64,000 nt of DNA from Bifidobacterium sp. ESL0784 (GCF_029433295.1 NZ_JAQTHV010000003.1:1-64000); one strand, 5' to 3'; shown: positions 45,101-54,638, numbered from the stretch's first letter. The notes: generated from the sequence alone by a model not told the origin. Numbers and translations: made by a program.

Positions 45101-47011
45101 TCATGTTTTGCTTTGCCGTCGATACGTGAAAGCATTCGCGACAAACCCGATAAGACAGATCAGCAAAGCTGCGGAAAACAGTACCGTCATCGCCTTCATC
45201 GGCACATAACCGCTGATGCCGTCGACCAGCATCCGGCTTTCGCTGTGCAAGGCCATGTTGACGATGAGTACCGTGCCGAACGCACCGCACAACGTCGCCG
45301 CGAACGCCTCGAAGGCTATCCTTCCGGCGCTCGCTAGCGCGTACCGTACCGGCCCGAAACCGATCAGCCAGGCTGCCTCAGCGATCCGCTTGCGTTCCTG
45401 GACCATGTCCAACGCCACGGAAACGGAACCGAGAAAACAGATGGCCAGGACGGGAAAAACGATGGGGATAGCTTCCTTGACACCGTCGCCGCCGGAAGTC
45501 GTCATCGCCTTGCCGCTTGGTATGTTCCTGATCCATTGTGCAGCAGGGGTTACGGTGATGGACGAATCTTTGGTATGCGTCTTTGAAGACACGGATGATA
45601 CATCGCCAACAGCGGTGCCTTGGCTGTTGTCGGCGACGATTGCTGTGTCAGCTTTGTCGACAAGGTCAGACGTATCGTATCCGACCACCATATAGTCTTT
45701 GAATGGGCTTGCCGTTTTCGTGATGGCGACCACCTGTGAGGCGAATGTTTTCCCGCCCTGCGCCACGCACATCGGCGAACCGATGACAAGACCGTTATTG
45801 TCCGCGACGATTGCCGAAATCACCACACCTTGGCGATTGACATCTCCGGAGACAATCGAACGACTTGGACTGATGATCCGCAGCGAACCATTGATCACGG
45901 CCTTGGCATTACCTCGGTCATACGATTCGATTCGTCCTGAGCAACCGCGCTTCATCGATGCTTTTTGCACCACGGTTGAAGGCGCGAGCACCAACGCGTT
46001 GCCGTCCCCTGCTTTGGCGTAACCCATCAGGTTTTGCGATTCCTGTCGCCTCGGAGTGCCGGCATGCGAGACCTGTACCACTGATGTCGATGCCATAGTC
46101 GAATTCAATGAGGACTGGGCATCTGCCTGTGTATAACCGTACAGGCTGTAAAGGAAGGCCAACAGCACAGACGCCACCGCAAGCAGGGATACCAGCGATG
46201 TCGAGCGCGTGGCCTGCATTTCCCTGAATGCCAAGATAAGGCCTGCCCGGCCAGCGCCATGCCTCCTGTGGTAATTCGCCGCCATCCGCCCGGCGATTGC
46301 GGTCAGGATCGGTTTCGCGACACGGATAAGCACCCATGCCAACAATACACTGAGCAAGAAGGTCAAATTGAGACTGACCGTGTAAGGCAGGAAAGGGGAC
46401 ACGACACAACCGACGACCAAAAGAAGCACCAACACGACCGTCATTGTCGTCTTTCGCTTCTTTCCGGCCTTTACCGGACGTGCAGAAGGATCGGGAACCG
46501 CCCGGATCAACTTGAGTGCGGACAATCCGGCACCGATCGCACAGCAGATGACCGAAAGCACCATCGTGGCAAAGGCTGCCATCACCATCGCAGGTATGCT
46601 GGCTTGCGGTATCACCACGAAACCATTGAAAACATAGCGTAACGGCTTATTGAGCACGATACCTAGCAATGATCCGACCAGCCCGGCACAGACAGCAAAA
46701 ATGCTTTCGCAGGCGACAACAGCGCCGAACAGACGAATCGGGGAGGCACCCGTCACCCTCAGGCGCATAAGCTGTTCCCACTGTGAGGTGAAGGTGTGGT
46801 CGGAGACGATTTTGGTCACCGCAGCCGCACACACCACACAGATGACCACGACTCCCACCGGTGCCGACGGGTCGCTTTGCAGGCTCTGATAGGCCATCGC
46901 CTCCAGCAGCGCGAACACCAGCGTCATCGCTGCCGCGTTCGCCGCGACATTGAGCACTTGCAACGAGCGTTTCTGCCGCCACAGCGAATTGACCATACGT
47001 ACGTATCCCAT
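45101..47011 (-). CDS. FtsX-like ABC permease with BceB-type topology
   Basis: Membrane partner of the neighbouring ATPase. Ten helices can be read: one at the N-terminus, six more up to about residue 295, then an extracellular domain of about 225 residues rich in Ser, Thr and Val, then three C-terminal helices. A large extracellular domain between helices 7 and 8 is the hallmark of BceB-type permeases, which sense and detoxify peptide antibiotics. I start at the ATG at 47011, with GAAGGA 9 bases upstream; an upstream ATG at 47065 or TTG at 47080 would add 18-23 residues. The gene lies between its ATPase and the histidine kinase. Confidence 0.88.
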   Translation of the reverse strand: MGYVRMVNSLWRQKRSLQVLNVAANAAAMTLVFALLEAMAYQSLQSDPSAPVGVVVICVVCAAAVTKIVSDHTFTSQWEQLMRLRVTGASPIRLFGAVVACESIFAVCAGLVGSLLGIVLNKPLRYVFNGFVVIPQASIPAMVMAAFATMVLSVICCAIGAGLSALKLIRAVPDPSARPVKAGKKRKTTMTVVLVLLLVVGCVVSPFLPYTVSLNLTFLLSVLLAWVLIRVAKPILTAIAGRMAANYHRRHGAGRAGLILAFREMQATRSTSLVSLLAVASVLLAFLYSLYGYTQADAQSSLNSTMASTSVVQVSHAGTPRRQESQNLMGYAKAGDGNALVLAPSTVVQKASMKRGCSGRIESYDRGNAKAVINGSLRIISPSRSIVSGDVNRQGVVISAIVADNNGLVIGSPMCVAQGGKTFASQVVAITKTASPFKDYMVVGYDTSDLVDKADTAIVADNSQGTAVGDVSSVSSKTHTKDSSITVTPAAQWIRNIPSGKAMTTSGGDGVKEAIPIVFPVLAICFLGSVSVALDMVQERKRIAEAAWLIGFGPVRYALASAGRIAFEAFAATLCGAFGTVLIVNMALHSESRMLVDGISGYVPMKAMTVLFSAALLICLIGFVANAFTYRRQSKT

Positions 47012-47154
47012 GCCCGTCATTCCTTCGTCTCGTTTTGTCCCTTTAAAATATCGCCGTGCCAACATACGAGATTCCGTCAAATGGAACGTATAAGGCGATA
47101 TTTGTTGAACTCATAGCACCAACGCTAGGAAAAACGACGGGCCGACGCGAACGG

Positions 47155-47192
47155 CAAATGTCACTGCTTAAAAGCGATGACAAATGTCATCG
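47155..47192. promoter_or_regulatory. Palindromic operator candidate upstream of the permease
   Basis: The perfect 18-base palindrome CGATGACAAATGTCATCG is at 47175-47192 and a further half-site CAAATGTCA is at 47155-47163, 26 bases away (centre to centre). Both lie in the 233-base gap between the kinase and permease genes, about 145-180 bases upstream of the permease start. NarL-type regulators usually bind 7-2-7 inverted repeats, and this is 8-2-8. The regulator encoded at 48512 is the natural candidate. Confidence 0.55.
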
Positions 47193-47244
47193 GAGGAAAA
47201 TCTTAGGATGCAGAAAGGCGCAAACCCTAAATAGGACAAATCAA

Positions 47245-48519
47245 TCAGTCGTCGAAAGCCTCACGACGATCGTCAATCGGAATGATCGCGCTCACCTTTG
47301 CGCCTCCAAGAGTGCGGTCTCGGCCGATAGTGAGGCTGCCACCGTTTGCGCTCAATCGTTTCGACAACGAGCTCAGGCCGTATCCCAAACTTTGTGCGTT
47401 CCTATCTTGATTGGTATCATCAACCGGTCCCATGCCAATACCGTTGTCGGAAACGACCAGGGAAACCACGTTGACACTCACAGTCACTTCGATTCGTGCG
47501 CGCGTTGCTTTGGCATGCCGCACCACATTCGTCAGCGTCTCCTGCAACGCGCGATAAAGTACGGTCTTCTCGACGGTCGGCAACTGGGAGATATCGCCTT
47601 TGACGGCCGCTTCGACGTTGAGGGAGGTGGATGTGAACGAATCGGCAAGCGCCCGCACCGAAGCGTTGGTCAGCTGCTCGCCGAACGCCGACGGGTCAAG
47701 TGCGCGAGCTTCCTGCCGCACCTGCTGCAACGCCTCGCGGCTGGTCGTTTCGATGGCATCCAGATGCTTGGCAAGTTTGGCGTTTTCCGGGTCGGCACAG
47801 CGTTTCGCACCTTGCTCCTGCAAGTGGATGGCGGAAAGGTGCTGTCCGATGGAATCGTGCATTTCACTGGCCATACGCGCCCGTTCCCGAGACAACGCAA
47901 GGTTCTCAATGACGACGGACTGACGTTCCAGCTTCACGTTTTGCACGGTCAATTGACGAATCGCCCGACCATAGAGCAGCAGCGCGACGGCCACCAGAAT
48001 CGGGATGGCCATGTCGAGAAGACTGCTGACAACGGCTGAAGACACCAGCTGCGGCACCATGAAATGTGACACAGCGCGATAGACGAGGAATCCCAGCAAT
48101 TCGATGCCGACCGCAATCCAGCTGTAACATTGGGCACAGGCGAAAAGCACATCGACCGTGACCACCAGCAGCAGGTAGATCTGTCCGTCCTGGTTGAACA
48201 CGATCTGTGCTGTGCAGATTGCAATGAGCAACCATCCGATTGCCAACCCGGCACTGCGTGTGGACACCAACCTGTAAGCGCACCACACGCCCAAGGTGAG
48301 CCCGATGAAGCCGAAAAACAGCAACGGTGAGCCGTACGCCGAATACACCAGCGTCGTCACGAACGCGACAATGAAAAGAGCCACGGAATAGGGAATGAAT
48401 TGACGGGAGTTCCGATGAATCGTCTCAGGTAAATCCTTAGATGAACCTACCTTATTCAAGCGTTCTTTTAATTTGAAGTATACTCGGTCGTCAAGTTTCT
48501 GACCTTGGTTTTCAGTCAT
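47245..48519 (-). CDS. Sensor histidine kinase (NarL-type, HisKA_3)
   Basis: Kinase of a two-component pair with the regulator at 48512. The N-terminal 190 residues hold about six membrane helices with short loops and no extracellular sensor domain, so it may sense membrane state or its transporter. The His box is MASEMHDSIGQHLSAIHL near residue 212-229, the N box NVVRHAKA and the G boxes DNGIGMG and GYGLSSLSKRL form the ATP site. It overlaps the regulator stop by 8 bases. Confidence 0.93.
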   Translation of the reverse strand: MTENQGQKLDDRVYFKLKERLNKVGSSKDLPETIHRNSRQFIPYSVALFIVAFVTTLVYSAYGSPLLFFGFIGLTLGVWCAYRLVSTRSAGLAIGWLLIAICTAQIVFNQDGQIYLLLVVTVDVLFACAQCYSWIAVGIELLGFLVYRAVSHFMVPQLVSSAVVSSLLDMAIPILVAVALLLYGRAIRQLTVQNVKLERQSVVIENLALSRERARMASEMHDSIGQHLSAIHLQEQGAKRCADPENAKLAKHLDAIETTSREALQQVRQEARALDPSAFGEQLTNASVRALADSFTSTSLNVEAAVKGDISQLPTVEKTVLYRALQETLTNVVRHAKATRARIEVTVSVNVVSLVVSDNGIGMGPVDDTNQDRNAQSLGYGLSSLSKRLSANGGSLTIGRDRTLGGAKVSAIIPIDDRREAFDD

Positions 48520-49315
48520 GAAGCAATACCGCCAGTTCTGTACGATTGCGCACTCCCAGATATGAGAAAATCGAGCTCAGATGATTGCGAACGGTTCCGG
48601 TCGACATGCAGACGTCGGCCGCGATTTCACGATTGGTCTTCCCGGCAGCAGCCATGGCGGCGATTCGCTGATTCTCCTCGCTAAGCTCGCCAAATTCACC
48701 GAGCGAAGACGAACTCACGTCGAATTGCCGGTCGAATTTTTCACTCCCAGACTGCTCTTCGCCCCTGGAACGTCTACCTTGTTCGGCGATGCCGTTGCTC
48801 TGTGCCGCGACCAAACCGACCAGACGCCCCATTTCGGCCTCGCCGAATGCCTTTCCGCCGGCTGCCACACGACGAATCGCGTCGATGATCTCATCGGCTG
48901 AGGCATCCTTGAGTAGATGTCCGGCGGCTCCGGCCTTGATGCTGGCAACCAGATTGTCATCCTCATCGAACGCGGTCAGCATGATGCTACGGATATGCGG
49001 CACCGACTTCCGCAATCTTGCGATAAGTTCGGAACCCTGCATTTCCGGCATGCGCGAATCGACCAAGGCCACGTCGATCTGCGGAAGCATCTGACTTTCA
49101 AGCGCCTTGTTCGGACTTTCCGTGCTGAAAAGAATCTTGAAATCATCCTCATCTTCGAGAATCGATTCAATGCCCGCACGAACGAGTTCCTGATCATCGA
49201 CGATCATGAGATTGATGACAGGCGATTCGCAGCACACTGTGTCATCACCGACCGAAGTACCGCGGCTCTCGTCGTTTTCATCGCTTGGCTCAACCGGAAA
49301 GGGCTCTGAATTCAA
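48512..49315 (-). CDS. Response regulator, NarL/FixJ family
   Basis: Receiver domain from about residue 33, with the acidic pair D40/D41, phosphoacceptor D86 (VALVDSRMPEM) and the conserved Lys (HLLKDASADEI). A linker of about 45 residues, longer than usual, precedes the LuxR HTH (AAGKTNREIAADVCMSTGTVRNHLSSIF). The first 30 residues before the receiver are acidic and unusual. The start is a TTG at 49315, supported by AAGGAG 8 bases upstream. The kinase gene follows with an 8-base overlap. Confidence 0.93.
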   Translation of the reverse strand: MNSEPFPVEPSDENDESRGTSVGDDTVCCESPVINLMIVDDQELVRAGIESILEDEDDFKILFSTESPNKALESQMLPQIDVALVDSRMPEMQGSELIARLRKSVPHIRSIMLTAFDEDDNLVASIKAGAAGHLLKDASADEIIDAIRRVAAGGKAFGEAEMGRLVGLVAAQSNGIAEQGRRSRGEEQSGSEKFDRQFDVSSSSLGEFGELSEENQRIAAMAAAGKTNREIAADVCMSTGTVRNHLSSIFSYLGVRNRTELAVLLHD

Positions 49316-49446
49316 TCTGCGGTCTCCTTGCTGCAGGACTTGTGCTGGTACTGACTTTATCAACAGCAATGGCCTATTTCGCAAAATCGATTTCAACATA
49401 TGCACATTTCGTAACATGCTGTCAGCAATCCTCAATCTGCTGAAAA

Positions 49447-49482
49447 CAAAAGGACACCGGAGCATTATCCGATGTCCTTTTG
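49447..49482 (-). terminator. Rho-independent terminator of leuS
   Basis: The stem CAAAAGGACA with TGTCCTTTTG, plus inner CGGA/TCCG, is followed on the minus strand by TTTTC. It separates leuS from the two-component genes, so those have their own promoter. Confidence 0.85.
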
Positions 49483-49550
49483 CTTGTTGAAACCGTCAAG
49501 CGTTCATTCGATTTCGCTCCAAACCATCGCTGATGAATAGTTGATTATCT

Positions 49551-52529
49551 TTACTCCGCAGGAACGATGGAGACGATCTTCGGCGCCTTGACGATGACCT
49601 TGCGCGGTTCCTGGCCACCAAGGCGGTCGGCGACGGCTTTCAGAGCCATGTCCTTCAGCTCGTCGGGATCGATCGAGGGGCTGACCTCGAGCTTGGCACG
49701 AACTTTGCCCTTGACCTGTACCACGGCGGTGACGGACTCCTCTCCGAGGTAACGCTCGTCGGCCTTCGGCCACGGCTCGTGCGCCAGAGAATCGGTGTGG
49801 CCGAGCTTGGACCAGAGTTCTTCGCAGATATGCGGGGCGATCGGCGAGAGCATGAGAATCAGCGGTTCCACAGCGGCGCGCGGCACGGCCTTCAAGCCGG
49901 TCAGATGGTTGTTGAGCACGATGAGCTTGGCGATGGAGGTGTTGGGGCGCATGTGCTCCATTTCCTCGGTGACCGCTGCGATGGTGTTGTTCAAGAGCTT
50001 CAACGTCTTCGCATCAGGTGCGTCGTCTGAAACGGTGATCTCGCCGGTGTTCTCGTCAACAACGTTACGCCAAAGACGCTGCAGGAAGCGCATGCCACCC
50101 ACGACGTTGCGGTCATTCCACGGACGGGACTCGTCGAGCGGGCCCATGCTCATCTCGTAGAGGCGGAACGTATCGGCGCCGTAGCGCGCATACATATCGT
50201 CAGGGGTGATGATGTTCTTGAGGCTCTTGCCCATCTTGCCGAACTCACGGTTCGCATGCTGGCCGTGCCAGGTGAACGTCGGCTCGCCGGACTTGTCAGC
50301 CGGCCCTTCCTCCACCTCGGCGGCGGGTACATACTGACCGCGGTCGTCGGTATAAGCAAAGGCCTGGATCATGCCCTGGTTAAAGAGCTTGTAGAACGGT
50401 TCCGGCGTATCGACATAGCCCAGATCGAAGAGAATCTTGTGCCAGAAACGCGAGTAGAGCAGGTGCAACACCGCATGCTCGACGCCGCCGACGTAGAGGT
50501 CGACGCCGCCGGTCTTGCCCGATTCCTTGTTGTGGTTCGGACCCATCCAGTATTCGTATTCCTCGGGATCGACCATGTGCTGGGTATCGTTCGGATCGAG
50601 GTAACGCATGTAATACCAGCAGGAACCGGCCCAATTGGGCATGGTGTTGGTGTCGCGGTAGTAGGTCTTGGGTCCATCGCCCAGGTCGAGTGTGACATTG
50701 ACCCAGTCGGGGTTGCGGCTCAGCGGTGCCTCGGGGTTGCTTTCGGCGTCCTCGGGGTCGAAGGTCTTGGGGCTGTAATCCGGCACGTCAGGCAGATTGA
50801 TCGGCAGCATGGAGTCCGGCAGCAGATGCGGCACCCCGTCCTCGCCGTAGACGATCGGGAACGGTTCGCCCCAGTAGCGCTGACGTGAGAAGAGCCAGTC
50901 GCGCAGGCGGTAGCTGACGGTGCCCTTGCCCACGCCGGCCGATTCGAGCCACTTGTTGACCTTTTCGATGGCCTCGTTGACACGCAGGCCATTCAAATCC
51001 AACGCGTCGCCCTTGGCCTCGGTGTGCTCGGTCGAGGAATTGATGACGATGCCGTCGTGCGAGACGAACGGCGCCTTGCCTTCGTAATCGGCCAGATCCT
51101 CGCCGGAATCAGGCAGGGGCTTGACGGTGTAGATGACCGGCAGACCGAACTTCGTGGCGAAGTCGTAATCGCGCTGGTCGCCGCCAGGCACGGCCATGAT
51201 GGCACCAGTTCCATAGTCCATCAAAACGTAGTCTGCGGTAAAGAGCGGCAGCTTGTCACCGGTGATAGGATTGGTGGCGTAGAGGCCGGTGAAGAGGCCG
51301 GTCTTTTCGCCACCCTCATCAACGCGGTCCTGCGCGGTCTTGGATTCTGCCGCGAGACGATAGGCCTTGATGCCTTCGACAGGCGTGGCATAGCCGCCTT
51401 TCCAACTTTCAGGAGTATTCTCCGGCCAAGCGGCAGGAGCATCGGCCAACAGGTCATGCTCAGGCGAGACCACGGCAAAAGTGGTGCCGAACAGCGTGTC
51501 AGGTCGGGTCGTGTAGACCTCCATATCCCGCTCTCCGTTAGGAGTGGCAACCTTGAAATGCACAGAAGCACCGTGTGATTCGCCGATCCAGTTGCGCTGC
51601 ATGAGCTTGACCTTCTGCGGCCAGTCGATGATGTCAAGATCCTCGATCAGGCGGTGACCATATGCGGTGATGCGCATGGACCACTGGCGCAGCTCACGCT
51701 GGAAGACCGGGAAGTTGCCGCGTTCGGACTTACCTTCGGCAGTGACCTCCTCGTTTGCGAGCACCGTGCCGAGTCCCGGGCACCAGTTGACCGGCGACTT
51801 GGAGATATAGGCCAGACGGAAGTCGTTCAGCACGTCGGCCTGCTCGGCTTCAGTCAGTTGATCCCACGATTTGCCGGAATCCTCAAAGCCTGAAATCGCG
51901 CGCTTGCCGTGCTTGAACTGGTCGATGAGTGTGTCGATATGACGTGCGGAACCCTTGCCGCCGTCGGGACGCACAAAATCAGGGTCGTACCAGGCGTCGT
52001 AGATACGCGAGAAGATCCACTGCGTCCAGCGCATGTAGCCGGGGTCAATGGTGGCGAACGTACGGCGGTTGTCGAAGCTCAGGCCCATGCGGTGCAATTG
52101 ACGGCGCATGTTGGCGATGTTGGCCTCGGTGGTGACACGTGGGTGCTGACCGGTCTGCACGGCATACTGCTCGGCGGGAAGGCCGAAAGCGTCGTAGCCC
52201 ATGGCGTGCAGTACGTTCTCGCCCTTCATGCGATGGTAACGGCTGACCACGTCGGTGGCCAGGTAGCCGAGCGGATGGCCTACGTGCAGGCCCTTGCCAG
52301 AAGGATAGGGGAACATGTCCATCGCGAAGTAGGGAGTGCGTCCGTCAGCGTGGCGTCCCTTGCCGTCGGTCAGATCACCTTTGACGTTCGCAGCCCAGAA
52401 GGTACCCTTCTCGTCCCACGTTTTCTGCCATTTTTCCTCGATATCCTGCGCCATCTTGGCGTTGTATCGGTATGCCGGAACACTAGTAATATTGGCGCTC
52501 GAATCCGCGCCCTGCTCATTGTCGCTCAT
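49551..52529 (-). CDS. leuS: Leucyl-tRNA synthetase
   Basis: Charges tRNA-Leu with leucine. The 992-residue chain contains the HIGH-type motif HVGHPLGYLATD at 82-93 (preceded by YPSGKGL), the CP1 editing domain in the middle, and the KMSKS-type loop as GKMGKSLKN near residue 772. The N-terminus has an unusual polar extension of about 20 residues. GATAAT lies exactly 7 bases before the ATG and there is no ribosome binding site, so the mRNA is probably leaderless. A -35-like TTGGCC lies 18 bases further upstream. The gene has its own terminator. Confidence 0.97.
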   Translation of the reverse strand: MSDNEQGADSSANITSVPAYRYNAKMAQDIEEKWQKTWDEKGTFWAANVKGDLTDGKGRHADGRTPYFAMDMFPYPSGKGLHVGHPLGYLATDVVSRYHRMKGENVLHAMGYDAFGLPAEQYAVQTGQHPRVTTEANIANMRRQLHRMGLSFDNRRTFATIDPGYMRWTQWIFSRIYDAWYDPDFVRPDGGKGSARHIDTLIDQFKHGKRAISGFEDSGKSWDQLTEAEQADVLNDFRLAYISKSPVNWCPGLGTVLANEEVTAEGKSERGNFPVFQRELRQWSMRITAYGHRLIEDLDIIDWPQKVKLMQRNWIGESHGASVHFKVATPNGERDMEVYTTRPDTLFGTTFAVVSPEHDLLADAPAAWPENTPESWKGGYATPVEGIKAYRLAAESKTAQDRVDEGGEKTGLFTGLYATNPITGDKLPLFTADYVLMDYGTGAIMAVPGGDQRDYDFATKFGLPVIYTVKPLPDSGEDLADYEGKAPFVSHDGIVINSSTEHTEAKGDALDLNGLRVNEAIEKVNKWLESAGVGKGTVSYRLRDWLFSRQRYWGEPFPIVYGEDGVPHLLPDSMLPINLPDVPDYSPKTFDPEDAESNPEAPLSRNPDWVNVTLDLGDGPKTYYRDTNTMPNWAGSCWYYMRYLDPNDTQHMVDPEEYEYWMGPNHNKESGKTGGVDLYVGGVEHAVLHLLYSRFWHKILFDLGYVDTPEPFYKLFNQGMIQAFAYTDDRGQYVPAAEVEEGPADKSGEPTFTWHGQHANREFGKMGKSLKNIITPDDMYARYGADTFRLYEMSMGPLDESRPWNDRNVVGGMRFLQRLWRNVVDENTGEITVSDDAPDAKTLKLLNNTIAAVTEEMEHMRPNTSIAKLIVLNNHLTGLKAVPRAAVEPLILMLSPIAPHICEELWSKLGHTDSLAHEPWPKADERYLGEESVTAVVQVKGKVRAKLEVSPSIDPDELKDMALKAVADRLGGQEPRKVIVKAPKIVSIVPAE

Positions 52530-52536
52530 AAATAGG

Positions 52537-52566
52537 ATTATCGTGGCTCAACTGGACACAGGCCAA
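52537..52566 (-). promoter_or_regulatory. Candidate promoter of leuS (leaderless)
   Basis: On the minus strand TTGGCC (52561-52566) and GATAAT (52537-52542) are 18 bases apart; the leuS ATG follows GATAAT after 7 bases. The transcription start would fall on the first base of the ATG. Confidence 0.5.
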
Positions 52567-52656
52567 TCGATTCCCATAGGTTGGTCATGTATCCGTCAAA
52601 AAACAGACGCTAGCCGAAGATGCTGATTTCCGGGGCCACCAATGGAGAGTGCGAGC

Positions 52657-52690
52657 AAAATCAGGATAATGCCTCTTAAAAGCTGATTTT
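52657..52690 (-). terminator. Terminator of the amino-acid-binding protein gene
   Basis: The 8-bp stem AAAATCAG with CTGATTTT is followed on the minus strand by TTTTGC; the stem partly overlaps the T-tail, so confidence is moderate. Confidence 0.5.
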
Positions 52691-52725
52691 CATCGCATGT
52701 TCAGAGGATAACAACCCAACCCAAA

Positions 52726-53640
52726 TCAGCGACGCATCATTGCAGCGTTGAGATCCGCTTCCGGACTGTATCCGATGTCCTTATGCATGGTATTGGCGGC
52801 CTTCTGCCATGTGCCGTCTTTGACCATGTCGGTCAGAATCGTGTTGACCTTGCGGGTGAGCTCGCCGTTGGACGGACGTATCATGACGGCATGTCGGACC
52901 TTGGAAACCTGCGCAATCGTTTTGGCAAGCTGCGAAGACGATGACGAATACCCGTCGCCCAGAACGGTGACATCATGCTCGACGACGCTGGAAGCAAGCC
53001 CGTGCAGAATTCCCGCATCAGCCGCTACTGCGTTCGCCTCCCCCACAAGCAACGCAGTAAGGCATTGTGGGTAGGTGTCACGTTGCTGGATTTTTACGGT
53101 AGGAATGGCCGAGATAATCTTGCCTCCGTCGGCCGTCCCCTTGACGGTACACACGTTCTGATTCTGCAATGACGATATATCAGTAAAATCATGCTCCAGA
53201 CGTGTCGGCACCAACAGTCCCAGCGGGTCGATGAGATAAGGCTTGGAAGTCCCGAATTGCCGTCCAGTGCCCGAAGTCGTGACAGCCGGTAATGCAGAGA
53301 CGAGCATATCGGCTTTGGATTGCTCCAAAGCGTCCACGGCGGATGCGACGTTCGCCGGTTTGAAGACAATCTGCTTATGGGCATATCCCAGTTTTTGCGC
53401 CACATAATGGGCAACCTCGATATCGAAGCCTGAATATTCGCCTTCATGGTCGAGTCCAAGGCCAGGTTCGTCGTTCGACACTGCAATCGTTATGGTCGGC
53501 CCTTCGGGAACGTTGGCGGAAGGCGGGGTCCCAACCGGCCCGCAAGCGGAAACCGAGCCCAGCAGACCGATACCACACATCATTGCAAGTATGGATTTCA
53601 GATGCCTGCGAACGTTTCTTTTGCCTGACGATAACGTCAT
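52726..53640 (-). CDS. Polar amino-acid-binding lipoprotein (SBP family 3)
   Basis: An extracellular substrate-binding protein with lipobox LLGSVSAC, lipid Cys33. The SBP-3 fold shows ITIAVSNDEPGLG and YSGFDIEVAHYVAQKLGY, typical of glutamate, glutamine and other polar amino-acid binders. No matching permease or ATPase is nearby, so it may serve a transporter encoded elsewhere. I start at the ATG at 53640, with AAGG 6 bases upstream; an ATG 21 bases upstream is possible. Its start lies 29 bases past the corA stop. Confidence 0.88.
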   Translation of the reverse strand: MTLSSGKRNVRRHLKSILAMMCGIGLLGSVSACGPVGTPPSANVPEGPTITIAVSNDEPGLGLDHEGEYSGFDIEVAHYVAQKLGYAHKQIVFKPANVASAVDALEQSKADMLVSALPAVTTSGTGRQFGTSKPYLIDPLGLLVPTRLEHDFTDISSLQNQNVCTVKGTADGGKIISAIPTVKIQQRDTYPQCLTALLVGEANAVAADAGILHGLASSVVEHDVTVLGDGYSSSSSQLAKTIAQVSKVRHAVMIRPSNGELTRKVNTILTDMVKDGTWQKAANTMHKDIGYSPEADLNAAMMRR

Positions 53641-53669
53641 TTCCAGCCTTGTCAACCGCATGCAAAATC

Positions 53670-54638
53670 CTACTTGAAGAGCTTGGACCGTGTCAGCCAC
53701 CACGCCACAAGTCCAGTGATGACCATGGAGATGGCCACGACGATGAAGAAGCCCCAGTGCGAGTTGGTGAACGGCATACCGAACATGCCGTCCTGGAAGT
53801 TCATGCCGTACATCGAGAAGATCAGCGTCGGAATCGACAGAACGATGGAGATGATGGTGAAGATCCTCATCACGTTGTTGAGGTTGTTGGAGACGATCGA
53901 GGCGGAGGCGTCGGTCATGTTCGCAAGGACCCCACTGTAGATGTTCGCCATCTCGATGGCCTGCTTGTTTTCGGTAATCACGTCGTCAAGCAAATCCTCA
54001 TCCTCCGGATACTGCTTAATGTGGGTCAATGAGTTAAGCTTTTCGGTGACCCGAAGCTTTTCCATCACGATCTCGTTGGATTTGAGGCTGGTGGTGAAAT
54101 AGACCAAGGTCTTGGAAAGTTCCAGCAACTGCAGGATTTCGCGGTTCTGCATGGAGTGTTGGAGCTTCAATTCAAGGTTATCGGAGCTGCGGTCGATGAT
54201 GCGCAGGTAACGCAGATACATGGTGGCGTTGCGATAAAGAATTTGCAATACAAATCGTGTCTTCATGTATGTGTTGAACCCGCGGATGGTGCCTTCCATG
54301 AAGGGATGGAGCACCGGCGTGTCCTGCATGCAGACGGTGATGATGGTGTGCGAGGCGACGATGATGGCCAGAGGAATCGTTTCATAGTGGTCGCGTCCGT
54401 CACGCTGCTCGACGGTGGGGATGTCGACGATGATCATGGTGTAGTCGTCTTCGGAATCGACGCGGGAGCGTTCCTCGTCATCCAACGGGGCACGCAAGTC
54501 GGCCAGATCCACGCCGGTCTGGGAGGAAACGGTGGCAAGCTCGACGTCTGTCGGGTTCGACAGACAGATCCAGGAGCCGTTTTCCAGCTTGTTTATCTGT
54601 TCGACCTGTCCGTTGATCGTATTGAACATCCTCAACAT
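53670..54638 (-). CDS. corA: CorA-family magnesium transporter
   Basis: Pentameric divalent-cation channel. Cytoplasmic beta and helical domain for about 250 residues, then two C-terminal helices with the selectivity loop YGMNFQDG near residue 274 between them. Length about 322. I start at the ATG at 54638, with GGTGG nearby; the longer frame of 372 residues adds an unconserved arginine-rich N-terminus. The metal may be Mg, Co or Ni; the family assignment is firm, the ion is not. Confidence 0.94.
   Translation of the reverse strand: MLRMFNTINGQVEQINKLENGSWICLSNPTDVELATVSSQTGVDLADLRAPLDDEERSRVDSEDDYTMIIVDIPTVEQRDGRDHYETIPLAIIVASHTIITVCMQDTPVLHPFMEGTIRGFNTYMKTRFVLQILYRNATMYLRYLRIIDRSSDNLELKLQHSMQNREILQLLELSKTLVYFTTSLKSNEIVMEKLRVTEKLNSLTHIKQYPEDEDLLDDVITENKQAIEMANIYSGVLANMTDASASIVSNNLNNVMRIFTIISIVLSIPTLIFSMYGMNFQDGMFGMPFTNSHWGFFIVVAISMVITGLVAWWLTRSKLFK

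Noticed and set aside
52726..53640. Complete amino-acid ABC importer
   Set aside because: Only the binding protein is encoded; no permease or ATPase lies nearby.
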